In this document: in pieces, positions 52,146 to 60,782 of the stretch | How the letters are laid out: each line of letters begins with the position of its first letter | Numbering within the stretch: the first letter of the stretch is position 1 | Assembly: GCA_937929935.1 (NCBI GenBank) | Contig: CALFUL010000004.1 | Span: 186,001 to 250,000, forward strand | Direction of reading: 5' to 3' | Length of the DNA: 64,000 nt | DNA from: an uncultured Flavobacteriaceae bacterium | Lineage (GTDB): Bacteria > Bacteroidota > Bacteroidia > Flavobacteriales > Flavobacteriaceae | Translations under genes and position numbers: made by a program | Notes under the pieces: model-generated | What the model saw: only the letters and a program-made list of their open reading frames with translations | Told to the model about the DNA's origin: nothing | Database searches by the model: none

Positions 52146-53513
52146 ATGAATAAAGTAACAATTCTCCTACCCATCCTTTTTTCAATGCTATTTTTTATTC
52201 AATGTTCTACTGATTCAGAAGTTGAAGCTGTTGAAGACGCGGATCAACAAGAGCAAACTGATGATGATGCTGATAGTTTAGATAATGATGATGGCGACAC
52301 AGAAGGTACTTCTGATGACTTGAACGATGACAATGGAGATAATTCCAATACTGATATTAGTTTAGGTCTTGTAGCAAATGACTTAGAACTACACCCAATG
52401 CAAGACATTGATAAACCAAAATATCTACAAACTATAATTGACCCGTCTTTTGGCACAACTATAAGGCGTATTTCAAATGCGGATAATGGTAATGTTATAA
52501 AACCGATCTACAGCACAATTCAGGCGTGGAATACAGATGAAAGTTACATGATTCTCTATGACCAATCTAATGGAGTGCATCAGCTTTTAGATGGTATGAA
52601 CTATTCGTTTATCAAAAACCTTGATGATATTCAGCCTGATGATATAGAACAGATTTATTGGGATTTTGATAATCCTGATATCTTTTTTTATGTTGACGGT
52701 TTAACTTCTGATCTTATCAAATATTCTATAGAAAGTGGAAATAAAGAAATAGTAATCAACCTTGCAGAAATATCAAATTGTAGCGGTAATATAGGTTCTG
52801 GTAATGATGTGCAAATGATGTCTTGGGATTCTGATGTCATCGGATTTAGATGTGATAATACCGTTGCATATTACTATCGTATTTCTACTTCAGAAGTTAC
52901 CCAATTTGAAATTAATGATATTGAATATTCTGCGCCTATGCCTGGACCTAGTGGGCAAACCTTTTATCACAGCCAAACTGTATTTGGAGTAGATGGAAAA
53001 AGTGTACGTAGTCTAAATGAAAGTAAAACAGAACATTCTTGTCTAGGAAAATTAACCGATGGTACAGATGCTCATTTTTCAATTGCTTTTGCAGAAGGAC
53101 CTCAAGGCGGTTGTATTGGAGATATAATTGCTCATGACTTGACCACAGGCGAGTGTTTTTCTGTAATAAGCCAAAGCCAAGGCTATGAATACCCGCAATC
53201 AGGCACTCATATTTCAGCGGTTTCTCATAAAAACCCAGGTTGGGTCGCGGCTTCTATGATTGGTTATGATGAAGACGGGCAATCACTATTAGACCAAGAG
53301 TTGGTTTTGGCAAGGGTAGAGAAAGGCAACGTAAAAGTTTATCGCATCGGTCATCATAGGGCTGATGAACAAGAGTTTGATTATTGGGGTGAACCTCATG
53401 CGGTAATTAGTCCTACAGGTACAAGGGTTTTATTTGGCTCTGACTGGAGTGGGGAAGAAGATGGAAATTCTGTCGACTCTTATGTTGTAGAGCTTCCAGC
53501 TTTTCAGAACTAG
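52146..53513 (+). CDS. Asp-rich surface lipoprotein, propeller-like
   Basis: A 455-residue lipoprotein. The lipobox FFIQC (about 16-20) is followed by STDSE, an acidic export-type start used for surface lipoproteins in this phylum. Residues about 25-70 are an Asp/Glu/Asn-rich linker (runs such as TDDDADSLDNDDGD). The rest is beta-rich with repeats like IQAWNTDESYMILYDQ, QIYWDFDNPDIFFYV, MMSWDSDVIGFRC and AVISPTGTRVLFGSDWSG, suggesting a seven-bladed propeller. Six to seven Cys occur. No enzyme family is recognised; polysaccharide binding is only a guess. Possibly acquired, as it lies in the accessory insert. Confidence 0.75.
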   Translation: MNKVTILLPILFSMLFFIQCSTDSEVEAVEDADQQEQTDDDADSLDNDDGDTEGTSDDLNDDNGDNSNTDISLGLVANDLELHPMQDIDKPKYLQTIIDPSFGTTIRRISNADNGNVIKPIYSTIQAWNTDESYMILYDQSNGVHQLLDGMNYSFIKNLDDIQPDDIEQIYWDFDNPDIFFYVDGLTSDLIKYSIESGNKEIVINLAEISNCSGNIGSGNDVQMMSWDSDVIGFRCDNTVAYYYRISTSEVTQFEINDIEYSAPMPGPSGQTFYHSQTVFGVDGKSVRSLNESKTEHSCLGKLTDGTDAHFSIAFAEGPQGGCIGDIIAHDLTTGECFSVISQSQGYEYPQSGTHISAVSHKNPGWVAASMIGYDEDGQSLLDQELVLARVEKGNVKVYRIGHHRADEQEFDYWGEPHAVISPTGTRVLFGSDWSGEEDGNSVDSYVVELPAFQN

Positions 53514-53569
53514 TTTAGGTTTCTTTAGAATGCCGTTGCAGATTTTTCACATTGTAATAGAAGAAATAA

Positions 53570-53606
53570 AAAACCCCTAAAAATCAATGATTATCAGGGG
53601 TTTTTA
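53570..53606. terminator. Bidirectional terminator between lipoprotein and leuB
   Basis: AAAAACCCCT / AGGGGTTTTT with an inner ATCA/TGAT pairing forms a hairpin flanked by A-run and T-run, serving both convergent genes. Confidence 0.8.
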
Positions 53607-53619
53607 AATTGTATTTTAT

Positions 53620-54675
53620 TTAAATGTTTTGTGCCAACCAATCGCCAACCTCGCTAGTCTTGTAAGCTTTTGCGCCGTCAGCTAAATCTTCAGTTACAAT
53701 GCCCTCAGCCAGAGATTTATTTACCACATCGCGTATAGCTTTTGCTTCATCAGTTAAATCCATATCCTCAAAAAGCATGGCTGCTGATAATACAGTTGCT
53801 AACGGATTTGCGATATCTTTTCCTGCTGCTTGTGGGTACGAACCGTGTATTGGCTCGTATAAAGAAACTTTACTTCCTACAGATGAAGAAGGCATTAATC
53901 CCATCGAACCTGAAATTACAGACGCTTCATCAGTTAAGATATCTCCAAAAAGGTTTGCCGTAATCATTACATCGTATGCACTAGGCCATTGCACAAGTCT
54001 CATAGCTACGGCATCAACAAACTCATAAGACACCTCTACCTCAGGATAGTCCTTTTCCATAGCTTGAACGGTCTCTCTCCATAATCTTGAAGATTCCAAA
54101 ACATTTGCTTTATCAACACAACACAGTTTTTTAGAACGTTTCATGGCCATTTTAAAGCCTTTTTCAGCCAAACGTATAATTTCATGACGCTCATAAGTCA
54201 TGGTGTCATATGCGGTGTCATTATTATCCTTTCTACCTCTTTCTCCGAAATAAACACCACCAGTCAATTCTCGAAGAATGATTAGATCCGTTCCTTCAAT
54301 ACGTTCTCTTTTTAAAGGGGACTTGTCAATTAAAGAAGGAAAAGTAAAGGTTGGTCTTACATTAGCGAACAAACCTAACTTCTGACGCATCTTTAATAAA
54401 CCTTGCTCCGGACGCACCTTTGCAGAGGGATCATTATCAAATCTCGGATGTCCTATGGCTCCGAATAAAACGGCATCTGCATTGGCGCAAATTTCATGTG
54501 TTGTATCAGGATATGGCTCTCCAACAGCATCAATTGCTACAGCACCCGTTAAGGCTGGCTGCCAAGTAATTTCATGATTGAATTTCTTTGAAATTGAATC
54601 ACAAACCTTTACTGCTTGGTCAATGACTTCTGGTCCGATTCCGTCTCCGGCTAATAGGGCAATGTTTAGTTTCAT
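53620..54675 (-). CDS. leuB: 3-isopropylmalate dehydrogenase
   Basis: A 351-residue NAD+-dependent decarboxylating dehydrogenase, last specific step of leucine synthesis. It begins MKLNIALLAGDGIGPEV. Substrate and metal residues are in RPEQGLLKMRQKLGLFANVRP (about 88-108), LIILRELTGGVYFGERGR (about 128-145), CCVDKANVLESSRLWRE and DVMITANLFGDILTDEASVISGSMGLMPS (about 235-263). LYEPIHGSYPQAAGKDIANP follows. It is the last gene of leuC-D-A-B on minus and ends near a shared terminator. Confidence 0.96.
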   Translation of the reverse strand: MKLNIALLAGDGIGPEVIDQAVKVCDSISKKFNHEITWQPALTGAVAIDAVGEPYPDTTHEICANADAVLFGAIGHPRFDNDPSAKVRPEQGLLKMRQKLGLFANVRPTFTFPSLIDKSPLKRERIEGTDLIILRELTGGVYFGERGRKDNNDTAYDTMTYERHEIIRLAEKGFKMAMKRSKKLCCVDKANVLESSRLWRETVQAMEKDYPEVEVSYEFVDAVAMRLVQWPSAYDVMITANLFGDILTDEASVISGSMGLMPSSSVGSKVSLYEPIHGSYPQAAGKDIANPLATVLSAAMLFEDMDLTDEAKAIRDVVNKSLAEGIVTEDLADGAKAYKTSEVGDWLAQNI

Positions 54676-54687
54676 TATTTTGGCACT

Positions 54688-56202
54688 TTATATTATATTC
54701 AACATCTTTTCAGTCGCCTTAATTGCGCTAACTGTTTGGTCAGAATCTAATCCACGTGAGATGAGTTCTTTTCCATTTAATTCCCATGTGATAATGGTTT
54801 CACAAAGGGCATCTGAATTACTGCCTGGTGGAATACGAACCGCATAGTCAACTAAAACGGGTAATTCTATTTTTTGAGATTTATATATTTTACGTAACGC
54901 ATTCATAAAAGCATCATATTGACCGTCACCCGAAGCATTTTCTTCAAAGATTTTTCCTTTAATTTCTAAAGAAAGGGTAGTAGAGGGCTGCAGGCCTTTT
55001 GCGTGTGTTAATACATATGATTTCACAAAAACCTCTTGCTGGTAATCAGTATCTAAAACATCAGAAATGATATACGGTAAATCATCTTTAGTAACGCGTT
55101 CCTTTTTATCACCTAGCTCTATAATTCGGGCCGTAACCTTCTTTAAATCATCATCATTTAGGGTAAGTCCGAGTTCTTGTAAATTCTTTTGAATATTGGC
55201 TTTACCTGACATTTTTCCGAGTGCATATTTGCGCTTTCGGCCAAAACGTTCCGGCATTAGATTGCTAAAGTAAAGATTATTTTTACTGTCTCCATCTGCA
55301 TGTATACCAGCAGTTTGCGTAAAAACACTATCGCCAACAATAGGTTTATTTGAAGGAATGCTGATACCGGTAAAGGCAGAAACAACTTTGCTTACTTTAA
55401 AAAGCGATTTTTCATTAACATTAATTTTTACTTCTGATAGAAAATCATTGATAACGGCAATGGCACTTGCCATGGGTGCATTACCTGCACGCTCACCCAT
55501 TCCGTTTACAGTTAGGTGTAAACCATGAGCACCAGCCTTTACAGCTTCCATGATGTTTGCTACCCCTAAATCATAATCATTATGACCGTGAAAATCGAAA
55601 TGTATTTTCGGATATCGTTCAATTATTTCTGATAGAAAATCAAAAGTCTCTTGATACGTAATTACACCTAAGGTATCAGGCAGTAAAACGCGTTTAACGG
55701 GCTGGGTTGCAAGAAAATCTAGATACTCAAAAACATACTCTTTCGAGTTGCGCATACCGTTACTCCAATCTTCTAAGTATACATTGGTTTCAATGCGTTG
55801 TTTTCTTGCCTGTTTTATTACTTTTTCAATGGCATTGAAATGTTGCCGTGGTGTTTTTTTGAGTTGATGCGTTAAATGGTTTAAGGATCCTTTTGTTAAT
55901 AAATTTTGGACTTTGGCTCCCGCTTTTTTCATCCATTCTAAAGAAACGCCACCATCAACGAAAGTCAATACTTCAATGCGGTCTATGTATTTCTGAGACT
56001 TTGCCCATTTTGTAATTTGCTTTACTGCATCTAATTCGCCTTCTGAAACTCGTGCAGAAGCGACCTCAATGCGGTCTACTTTCAACTCATCAAGCAATAG
56101 TTTCGCTAACGTCAATTTTTCAGACGCCGAAAATGAGACACCAGAAGTTTGTTCGCCGTCGCGAAGCGTGGTATCCATTATCTCTAAGTGTCTTTTTGCC
56201 AT
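54688..56202 (-). CDS. leuA: 2-isopropylmalate synthase-like enzyme
   Basis: A 504-residue HMG-CoA-lyase-like Claisen condensing enzyme, placed between leuD and leuB. The TIM barrel starts IMDTTLRDGEQTSGVSF (about 8-24). The metal-binding HGHNDYDLGVANIMEAVKAGAHGLHLTVNGMGERAGN lies at about 200-235, and the C-terminal regulatory LeuA dimer domain at about 375-500 (GDGQYDAFMNALRKI). The sequence resembles the alternative, LeuA2/citramalate-synthase-like branch rather than E. coli LeuA, so citramalate synthase cannot be fully excluded. The leucine context makes isopropylmalate synthase more likely. Confidence 0.87.
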   Translation of the reverse strand: MAKRHLEIMDTTLRDGEQTSGVSFSASEKLTLAKLLLDELKVDRIEVASARVSEGELDAVKQITKWAKSQKYIDRIEVLTFVDGGVSLEWMKKAGAKVQNLLTKGSLNHLTHQLKKTPRQHFNAIEKVIKQARKQRIETNVYLEDWSNGMRNSKEYVFEYLDFLATQPVKRVLLPDTLGVITYQETFDFLSEIIERYPKIHFDFHGHNDYDLGVANIMEAVKAGAHGLHLTVNGMGERAGNAPMASAIAVINDFLSEVKINVNEKSLFKVSKVVSAFTGISIPSNKPIVGDSVFTQTAGIHADGDSKNNLYFSNLMPERFGRKRKYALGKMSGKANIQKNLQELGLTLNDDDLKKVTARIIELGDKKERVTKDDLPYIISDVLDTDYQQEVFVKSYVLTHAKGLQPSTTLSLEIKGKIFEENASGDGQYDAFMNALRKIYKSQKIELPVLVDYAVRIPPGSNSDALCETIITWELNGKELISRGLDSDQTVSAIKATEKMLNII

Positions 56203-56210
56203 GATGTATA

Positions 56211-56807
56211 TTAGAATGGTCTAGTTTTGGCGAACTCTGTTATGGCTTCTTTTATGTTTAATAAGTAGTCGATATCATCAAACCCATTGGTCATATTGCC
56301 CTTTTTATAATCATTGATATCAAAAGACTCACTTTCTCCTGTTACCACAATAGTAACCGTTTGCTCACTAAGACTCACATTAAATTCTGCATTTGAATCT
56401 GTCTCAATAGCGGTAAATATTTTTTCAAGGAATTCAGGACTTACCTGTACTGGTAAAACACCAATATTCAAGCAGTTACCTCTAAAAATATCAGCAAAGA
56501 AGCTTGAAATTACAACACGAAATCCGTAATCGTAAACCGCCCAAGCAGCGTGCTCACGTGAAGAGCCAGAACCAAAGTTCTTTCCGCCTACAAGAATTTT
56601 TCCGCTATACTTCGGATTATTTAATACGAAATCTGCTTTCTGACTATTGTCTTGATTGTATCGCCAATCACGAAATAAGTTATCGCCAAATCCTTTTCGC
56701 TCTGTAGCTTTTAAGAAACGTGCAGGAATTATTTGATCTGTATCTACATTCTCTATAGGAAGCGGTACTGCAGTTGACGTTAATGTTGTGAATTTATCGT
56801 ATGCCAT
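56211..56807 (-). CDS. leuD: 3-isopropylmalate dehydratase small subunit
   Basis: A 198-residue small subunit of isopropylmalate isomerase. The ATG at 56807 (MAYDKFTTLTSTAVPLPIENVDTDQIIPARFLK) is the family start; an upstream frame to 56843 lies in a repeat and is rejected. LVGGKNFGSGSSREHAAWAVYDYGFRVVISSFFADIF (about 73-109) is the conserved substrate loop. It works with LeuC and is 8 nt upstream of leuA. Confidence 0.95.
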   Translation of the reverse strand: MAYDKFTTLTSTAVPLPIENVDTDQIIPARFLKATERKGFGDNLFRDWRYNQDNSQKADFVLNNPKYSGKILVGGKNFGSGSSREHAAWAVYDYGFRVVISSFFADIFRGNCLNIGVLPVQVSPEFLEKIFTAIETDSNAEFNVSLSEQTVTIVVTGESESFDINDYKKGNMTNGFDDIDYLLNIKEAITEFAKTRPF

Positions 56808-56818
56808 TTTATTTTGCT

Positions 56819-56972
56819 TTACGCTCGGCGCTTTACGCTTCACGCTTTATTAGTTTGTTTTATTACTTTCAATCGAGTAGTTCATTTTTTATAGAAAACT
56901 ACATTAGATAAATTTTTACTGCATCACTTGTAGCGTTCAGCGTTCAGCGTATAGCGTGACGCGCTAAGCGTT
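56819..56972. repeat. Opposed ACGCT/AGCGT short repeats between leuC and leuD
   Basis: Left array (56819-56849): spaced ACGCT/GCGCT units (TTACGCTCGGCGCTTTACGC then TTCACGCTTTA). Right array (56931-56972): AGCGT units in the opposite sense (GTAGCGTTCAGCGTTCAGCG then TATAGCGTGACGCGCTAAGC). The arrays can fold on each other. The leuC stop codon (56966-56964) lies inside the right array. Confidence 0.75.
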
Positions 56973-58376
56973 TTCAAGCATTAATTCTCTTGGATCTGTG
57001 ACTTTGCCTGTAACCGCCGCAGCTGCTGCAACAAGCGGACTTGCTAATAATGTTCTAGAACCTGGTCCCTGTCTTCCTTCGAAGTTTCGGTTTGAGGTAC
57101 TTACTGCCAATTTTCCTGGAGGTACTTTATCATCATTCATTGCTAAACACGCAGAACATCCGGGTTCTCTTAATTCAAAACCAGCTTCGGTTAGAATATC
57201 AAGAATACCTTCTTCTTTAATTGCTGATTCTACTTTATGACTTCCGGGTACTAACCATGCCGTAACATTATCTGCCTTCTTTTTTCCTTTCACAATAGAT
57301 GCAAAAGCTCTGAAATCTTCAATTCTTCCATTGGTACAACTTCCTAAGAAAACAAAATCAATAGGTTTTCCTATCATTGAATCCCCTTCATCAAATTGCA
57401 TGTAATTCAAAGATTTCTTATAGGTTGAAGCACCACCTTGAGTAGCTTCTGCAAATGGAATATCCTTAGAAATACCCATTCCCATTCCTGGGTTTGTTCC
57501 GTAGGTAATCATTGGTTCAATCTGCGAGCCGTCAAAAGTTAATTCTTTATGAAATTCAGCTCCTTCTTCTGTATATAGAGTCTGCCAGTAATCCATAGCG
57601 GTATTCCAAGCTTCTCCTTTAGGTGTGAACTCACGGCCTTTTATATAATGAAAAGTAGTGTCATCAGGGGCAATCATTCCTCCACGAGCACCCATCTCAA
57701 TACTTAGGTTACAGACAGTCATACGGCCTTCCATGGTCATATTTGTGAAAACATCACCAGCATATTCTACAAAATATCCTGTAGCACCAGAAGTAGTTAA
57801 TTGTGAGATGATAAAAAGCGCTACATCTTTTGGGGTCACTCCGAATTGAAGTTCACCTGTGATATTAATGCGCATACTTTTAGGTTTGGGTTGCATAATA
57901 CATTGCGTAGCCAAAACCATTTCTACTTCTGAGGTGCCTATACCAAAGGCAATAGCGCCAAAAGCGCCGTGTGTTGATGTATGCGAATCACCACAAACAA
58001 TTGTAGCACCTGGCACCGTAATACCGTATTCAGGACCAACAACGTGAACGATGCCGTTTTTTTCATGACCTAAGCCCCAATATGAAATACCATGTTCATT
58101 GGCATTTTCTTCGAGCATTTTCAATTGATTGGCTGAAAGTGGGTCAGCAACTGGCAAGTGTTGGTTAATTGTTGGTGTATTATGATCCGCAGTTGCGAAC
58201 GTTTTTTCAGGGTGCATAACACCAATGCCTCTATTCTTGAGACCTAAAAATGCAACCGGACTCGTTACTTCATGAACCATGTGGCGGTCAATGAACAATA
58301 CATCTGGTCCGTTTTCAATTTGATGGACTACATGAGAATCCCATACTTTGTCAAATAGTGTCTTTTTCGCACTCAT
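56964..58376 (-). CDS. leuC: 3-isopropylmalate dehydratase large subunit
   Basis: A 470-residue aconitase-family subunit with a [4Fe-4S] cluster. Cys ligands are in [17 protein letters not shown] (about 345-361) and [16 protein letters not shown] (about 405-420). [32 protein letters not shown] (about 131-162) and [15 protein letters not shown] are further signatures. It is the first gene of the minus-strand leu operon. Its final codons ENA-stop are built from the short repeat array. Confidence 0.96.
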   Translation of the reverse strand: MSAKKTLFDKVWDSHVVHQIENGPDVLFIDRHMVHEVTSPVAFLGLKNRGIGVMHPEKTFATADHNTPTINQHLPVADPLSANQLKMLEENANEHGISYWGLGHEKNGIVHVVGPEYGITVPGATIVCGDSHTSTHGAFGAIAFGIGTSEVEMVLATQCIMQPKPKSMRINITGELQFGVTPKDVALFIISQLTTSGATGYFVEYAGDVFTNMTMEGRMTVCNLSIEMGARGGMIAPDDTTFHYIKGREFTPKGEAWNTAMDYWQTLYTEEGAEFHKELTFDGSQIEPMITYGTNPGMGMGISKDIPFAEATQGGASTYKKSLNYMQFDEGDSMIGKPIDFVFLGSCTNGRIEDFRAFASIVKGKKKADNVTAWLVPGSHKVESAIKEEGILDILTEAGFELREPGCSACLAMNDDKVPPGKLAVSTSNRNFEGRQGPGSRTLLASPLVAAAAAVTGKVTDPRELMLENA

Positions 58377-58397
58377 ATTCTTTCAATTCTAAGCTAG

Positions 58398-58405
58398 CAA
58401 AGCTA
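58398..58405 (-). promoter_or_regulatory. Candidate -7 box of the leu operon
   Basis: TAGCTTTG on the minus strand, about 22 nt upstream of the leuC ATG, exactly matches TAnnTTTG. No clear TTG -33 element is seen; TTTCC lies at about the right distance. Confidence 0.35.
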
Positions 58406-58479
58406 AGGAAAGAAGGTATTCTTCGGAAATTATTCTTATTGAAAATTACGATGTTCAACAAACTGCCTTGAATTGTTGA

Positions 58480-60585
58480 TTAACTAATATAATTCCAGAT
58501 ATTCTTATACTTCACCAATTGCGCATAGGTATGGCGAATAACAAGATGTTCAGGTTTTTCTAAAGTTGGGTCTTTTTTGAAAAGTTGAATGGCATGATGA
58601 CGTGCTGTCATAAGAATATCATTATCTCTTATGATATCTGCGATTTTAAGATTTAGAATTCCACTTTGTTGTGTGCCCATAATATCGCCAGGCCCGCGGA
58701 GTTTTAAATCAACTTCTGCTATTTCAAAACCATCATTGGTTTGAACCATGGTTTCTAAACGAGTTTTCGCTTCAGCAGAAAGTTTATGACTAGTCATCAG
58801 AATACAAAAACTTTGGTCTGCACCACGGCCAACACGACCGCGTAATTGATGTAATTGCGATAAACCAAAACGTTCTGCACTTTCAATAATCATCACAGAA
58901 GCATTAGCCACGTTTACGCCTACTTCAATAACGGTTGTAGCCACCATAATTTGGGTTTCACCTTTTACAAAACGCTCCATTTCATAATCTTTGTCCGCCG
59001 GTTTCATTTTTCCATGAACTATCGATATTTGATAATCGGGTAGTGGAAAGTCACGTGCAATACTTTCATAACCATCCATCAAATCTTTATAGTCCAATGC
59101 CTCTGATTCTTGAATTAATGGATAAACTATATATACTTGTCTGCCTTTTTTGATTTCATCACGTATAAATTGAAAGACTTTCAAGCGATTCGAATCAAAG
59201 CGATGCACTGTTTTAATAGGTTTTCTGCCTGGTGGTAGTTCATCAATTACCGAAATATCTAGATCACCATACAAACTCATGGCCAAGGTTCTTGGTATCG
59301 GAGTTGCCGTCATCACTAATATATGTGGAGGAAAAGAGTTTTTATGCCAAAGTTTAGAGCGTTGCGCTACACCAAAGCGATGTTGTTCGTCAATAATTGC
59401 GAGCCCAAGGTTTTTATATTGTACTTTGTCTTCGAGCAGGGCATGTGTACCAATAAGTATTTTTAGTTCGCCACTTTCTAGTTGTTCATGAATTGGTTTT
59501 CTGGCCGATTTTTTAACTGAACCAGTAAGTAGTGCGCAGCTTATTTCGATTTTATCTAAAAGCTCTTTGATTCCTGCATAATGTTGATTTGCTAATATAG
59601 AAGTAGGTGCCATCAAGCATGCTTGATACCCATTGTCAATAGCGAGTAGCATGGTCATAACAGCTACAATGGTTTTACCCGAGCCAACATCACCCTGTAG
59701 CAGTCTATTCATTTGTGCGTTGCTGCCCAAATCTTGACGAATTTCTTTGATTACGCGTTTCTGCGCACCTGTTAATTCGAAAGGTATATGTTCTTTGTAG
59801 AATTGATTAAACAACTTACCAACTTGATCAAAATTGAAGCCTTTGATTTTCTGTTTGTGAATCATCTTTTTAGAAATCAGCTGCATTTGAATATAAAACA
59901 GTTCTTCGAACTTCAATCGAAACTGTGCTTTAGCTAATAATTCTTGATTTTTTGGAAAGTGAATGTTCAACAAGGATTCACTTTTGGGTAGTAATTTCAA
60001 TTCATGTAACAAGCCATCAGAAAGCGTTTCTGAAAAATTGCCTTTAGTCTCTATAAACAACTGTTGAATCAATTTACTGATAACTCGGTTAGTAATTCCA
60101 CGAGCACTTAACTTTTCAGTTGATGGGTAAATGGGTTGCATGAAAACTTTGAGTCCTTTTTTATGCTCTTCTAACAACTCCATTTCCGGATGCGGCATAG
60201 AGAATACGCCATTAAACCAATTGCATTTTCCGAAAATCACATAGGGCACATTTAGTTTCAGGTTTTCGCGAATCCATTTTTGGCCTCGAAACCACACCAA
60301 TTCCATTCTACCTGTATCGTCAACAAAAGTGGCTGCTAAACGCTTGCCTTTCTTTTGTTCTACGGTTTTTAAGTTGATGATTTTACCCACAATTTGCACA
60401 TCAGCACTGCTGCGTTGCAATTGTGCTACTTTATAATATTTGGTTTTATCTAAGTAACGGTTCGGAAAGAGGTTGAGTAAATCTTGATAGGTATGAATGC
60501 CAAGCTCACCTTGTAAAGTTTCTGCCCGGTTAGGGCCAACACCTTTGAGATAGGTAATCGGAGTTTGCAAAAAATTGGAGTTCAT
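58480..60585 (-). CDS. recG: ATP-dependent DNA helicase RecG
   Basis: A 701-residue fork-remodelling helicase. The N-terminal wedge/OB region (about 60-165) includes LKGVGPNRAETLQGELGI near the start and VQIVGKIINLKT. Helicase motifs: Q/motif I LLQGDVGSGKTIVAV (about 297-311), motif II LAIIDEQHRFGVAQR (DEQH, about 398), motif III VMTATPIPRTLA, motif VI QLHQLRGRVGRGADQSFCIL (about 593-612). The C-terminal TRG-type segment follows. Length is standard. It is monocistronic and divergent from the M1 peptidase. Confidence 0.96.
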   Translation of the reverse strand: MNSNFLQTPITYLKGVGPNRAETLQGELGIHTYQDLLNLFPNRYLDKTKYYKVAQLQRSSADVQIVGKIINLKTVEQKKGKRLAATFVDDTGRMELVWFRGQKWIRENLKLNVPYVIFGKCNWFNGVFSMPHPEMELLEEHKKGLKVFMQPIYPSTEKLSARGITNRVISKLIQQLFIETKGNFSETLSDGLLHELKLLPKSESLLNIHFPKNQELLAKAQFRLKFEELFYIQMQLISKKMIHKQKIKGFNFDQVGKLFNQFYKEHIPFELTGAQKRVIKEIRQDLGSNAQMNRLLQGDVGSGKTIVAVMTMLLAIDNGYQACLMAPTSILANQHYAGIKELLDKIEISCALLTGSVKKSARKPIHEQLESGELKILIGTHALLEDKVQYKNLGLAIIDEQHRFGVAQRSKLWHKNSFPPHILVMTATPIPRTLAMSLYGDLDISVIDELPPGRKPIKTVHRFDSNRLKVFQFIRDEIKKGRQVYIVYPLIQESEALDYKDLMDGYESIARDFPLPDYQISIVHGKMKPADKDYEMERFVKGETQIMVATTVIEVGVNVANASVMIIESAERFGLSQLHQLRGRVGRGADQSFCILMTSHKLSAEAKTRLETMVQTNDGFEIAEVDLKLRGPGDIMGTQQSGILNLKIADIIRDNDILMTARHHAIQLFKKDPTLEKPEHLVIRHTYAQLVKYKNIWNYIS

Positions 60586-60700
60586 GACGGCTAAGATAAA
60601 AATAAAACTCCTCCCTTATTCCTTCAGAAGGAAAGGAGTTGTTAGCTCCTATTCGAAGAGAAGCTATTGTTATTTCGAAATATATGAATCTGTAAAAAAT

Positions 60701-60740
60701 TATATTCCCTCTCCTTGAATGAGGGTTAGGGTGGGGAGAA
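60701..60740 (+). repeat. GC-rich intergenic repeat upstream of the M1 peptidase
   Basis: CCCTCTCCTTGAATGAGGGT followed by TAGGGTGGGGAGAAC belongs with the GC-rich hairpin repeats before ilvB and the methyltransferase, in the same orientation. It lies about 40 nt before the start codon. A -7 box TAAATTTG follows at 60750-60757. Confidence 0.55.
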
Positions 60741-60782
60741 CTAAAGTGGTAAATTTGGTGCGTCTATTGCATGATAGTAACT

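Noticed and set aside
56819-56972. CRISPR array
   Set aside because: The units are about 5-7 nt, lack spacers of even size and run in opposite senses; no cas gene is present.
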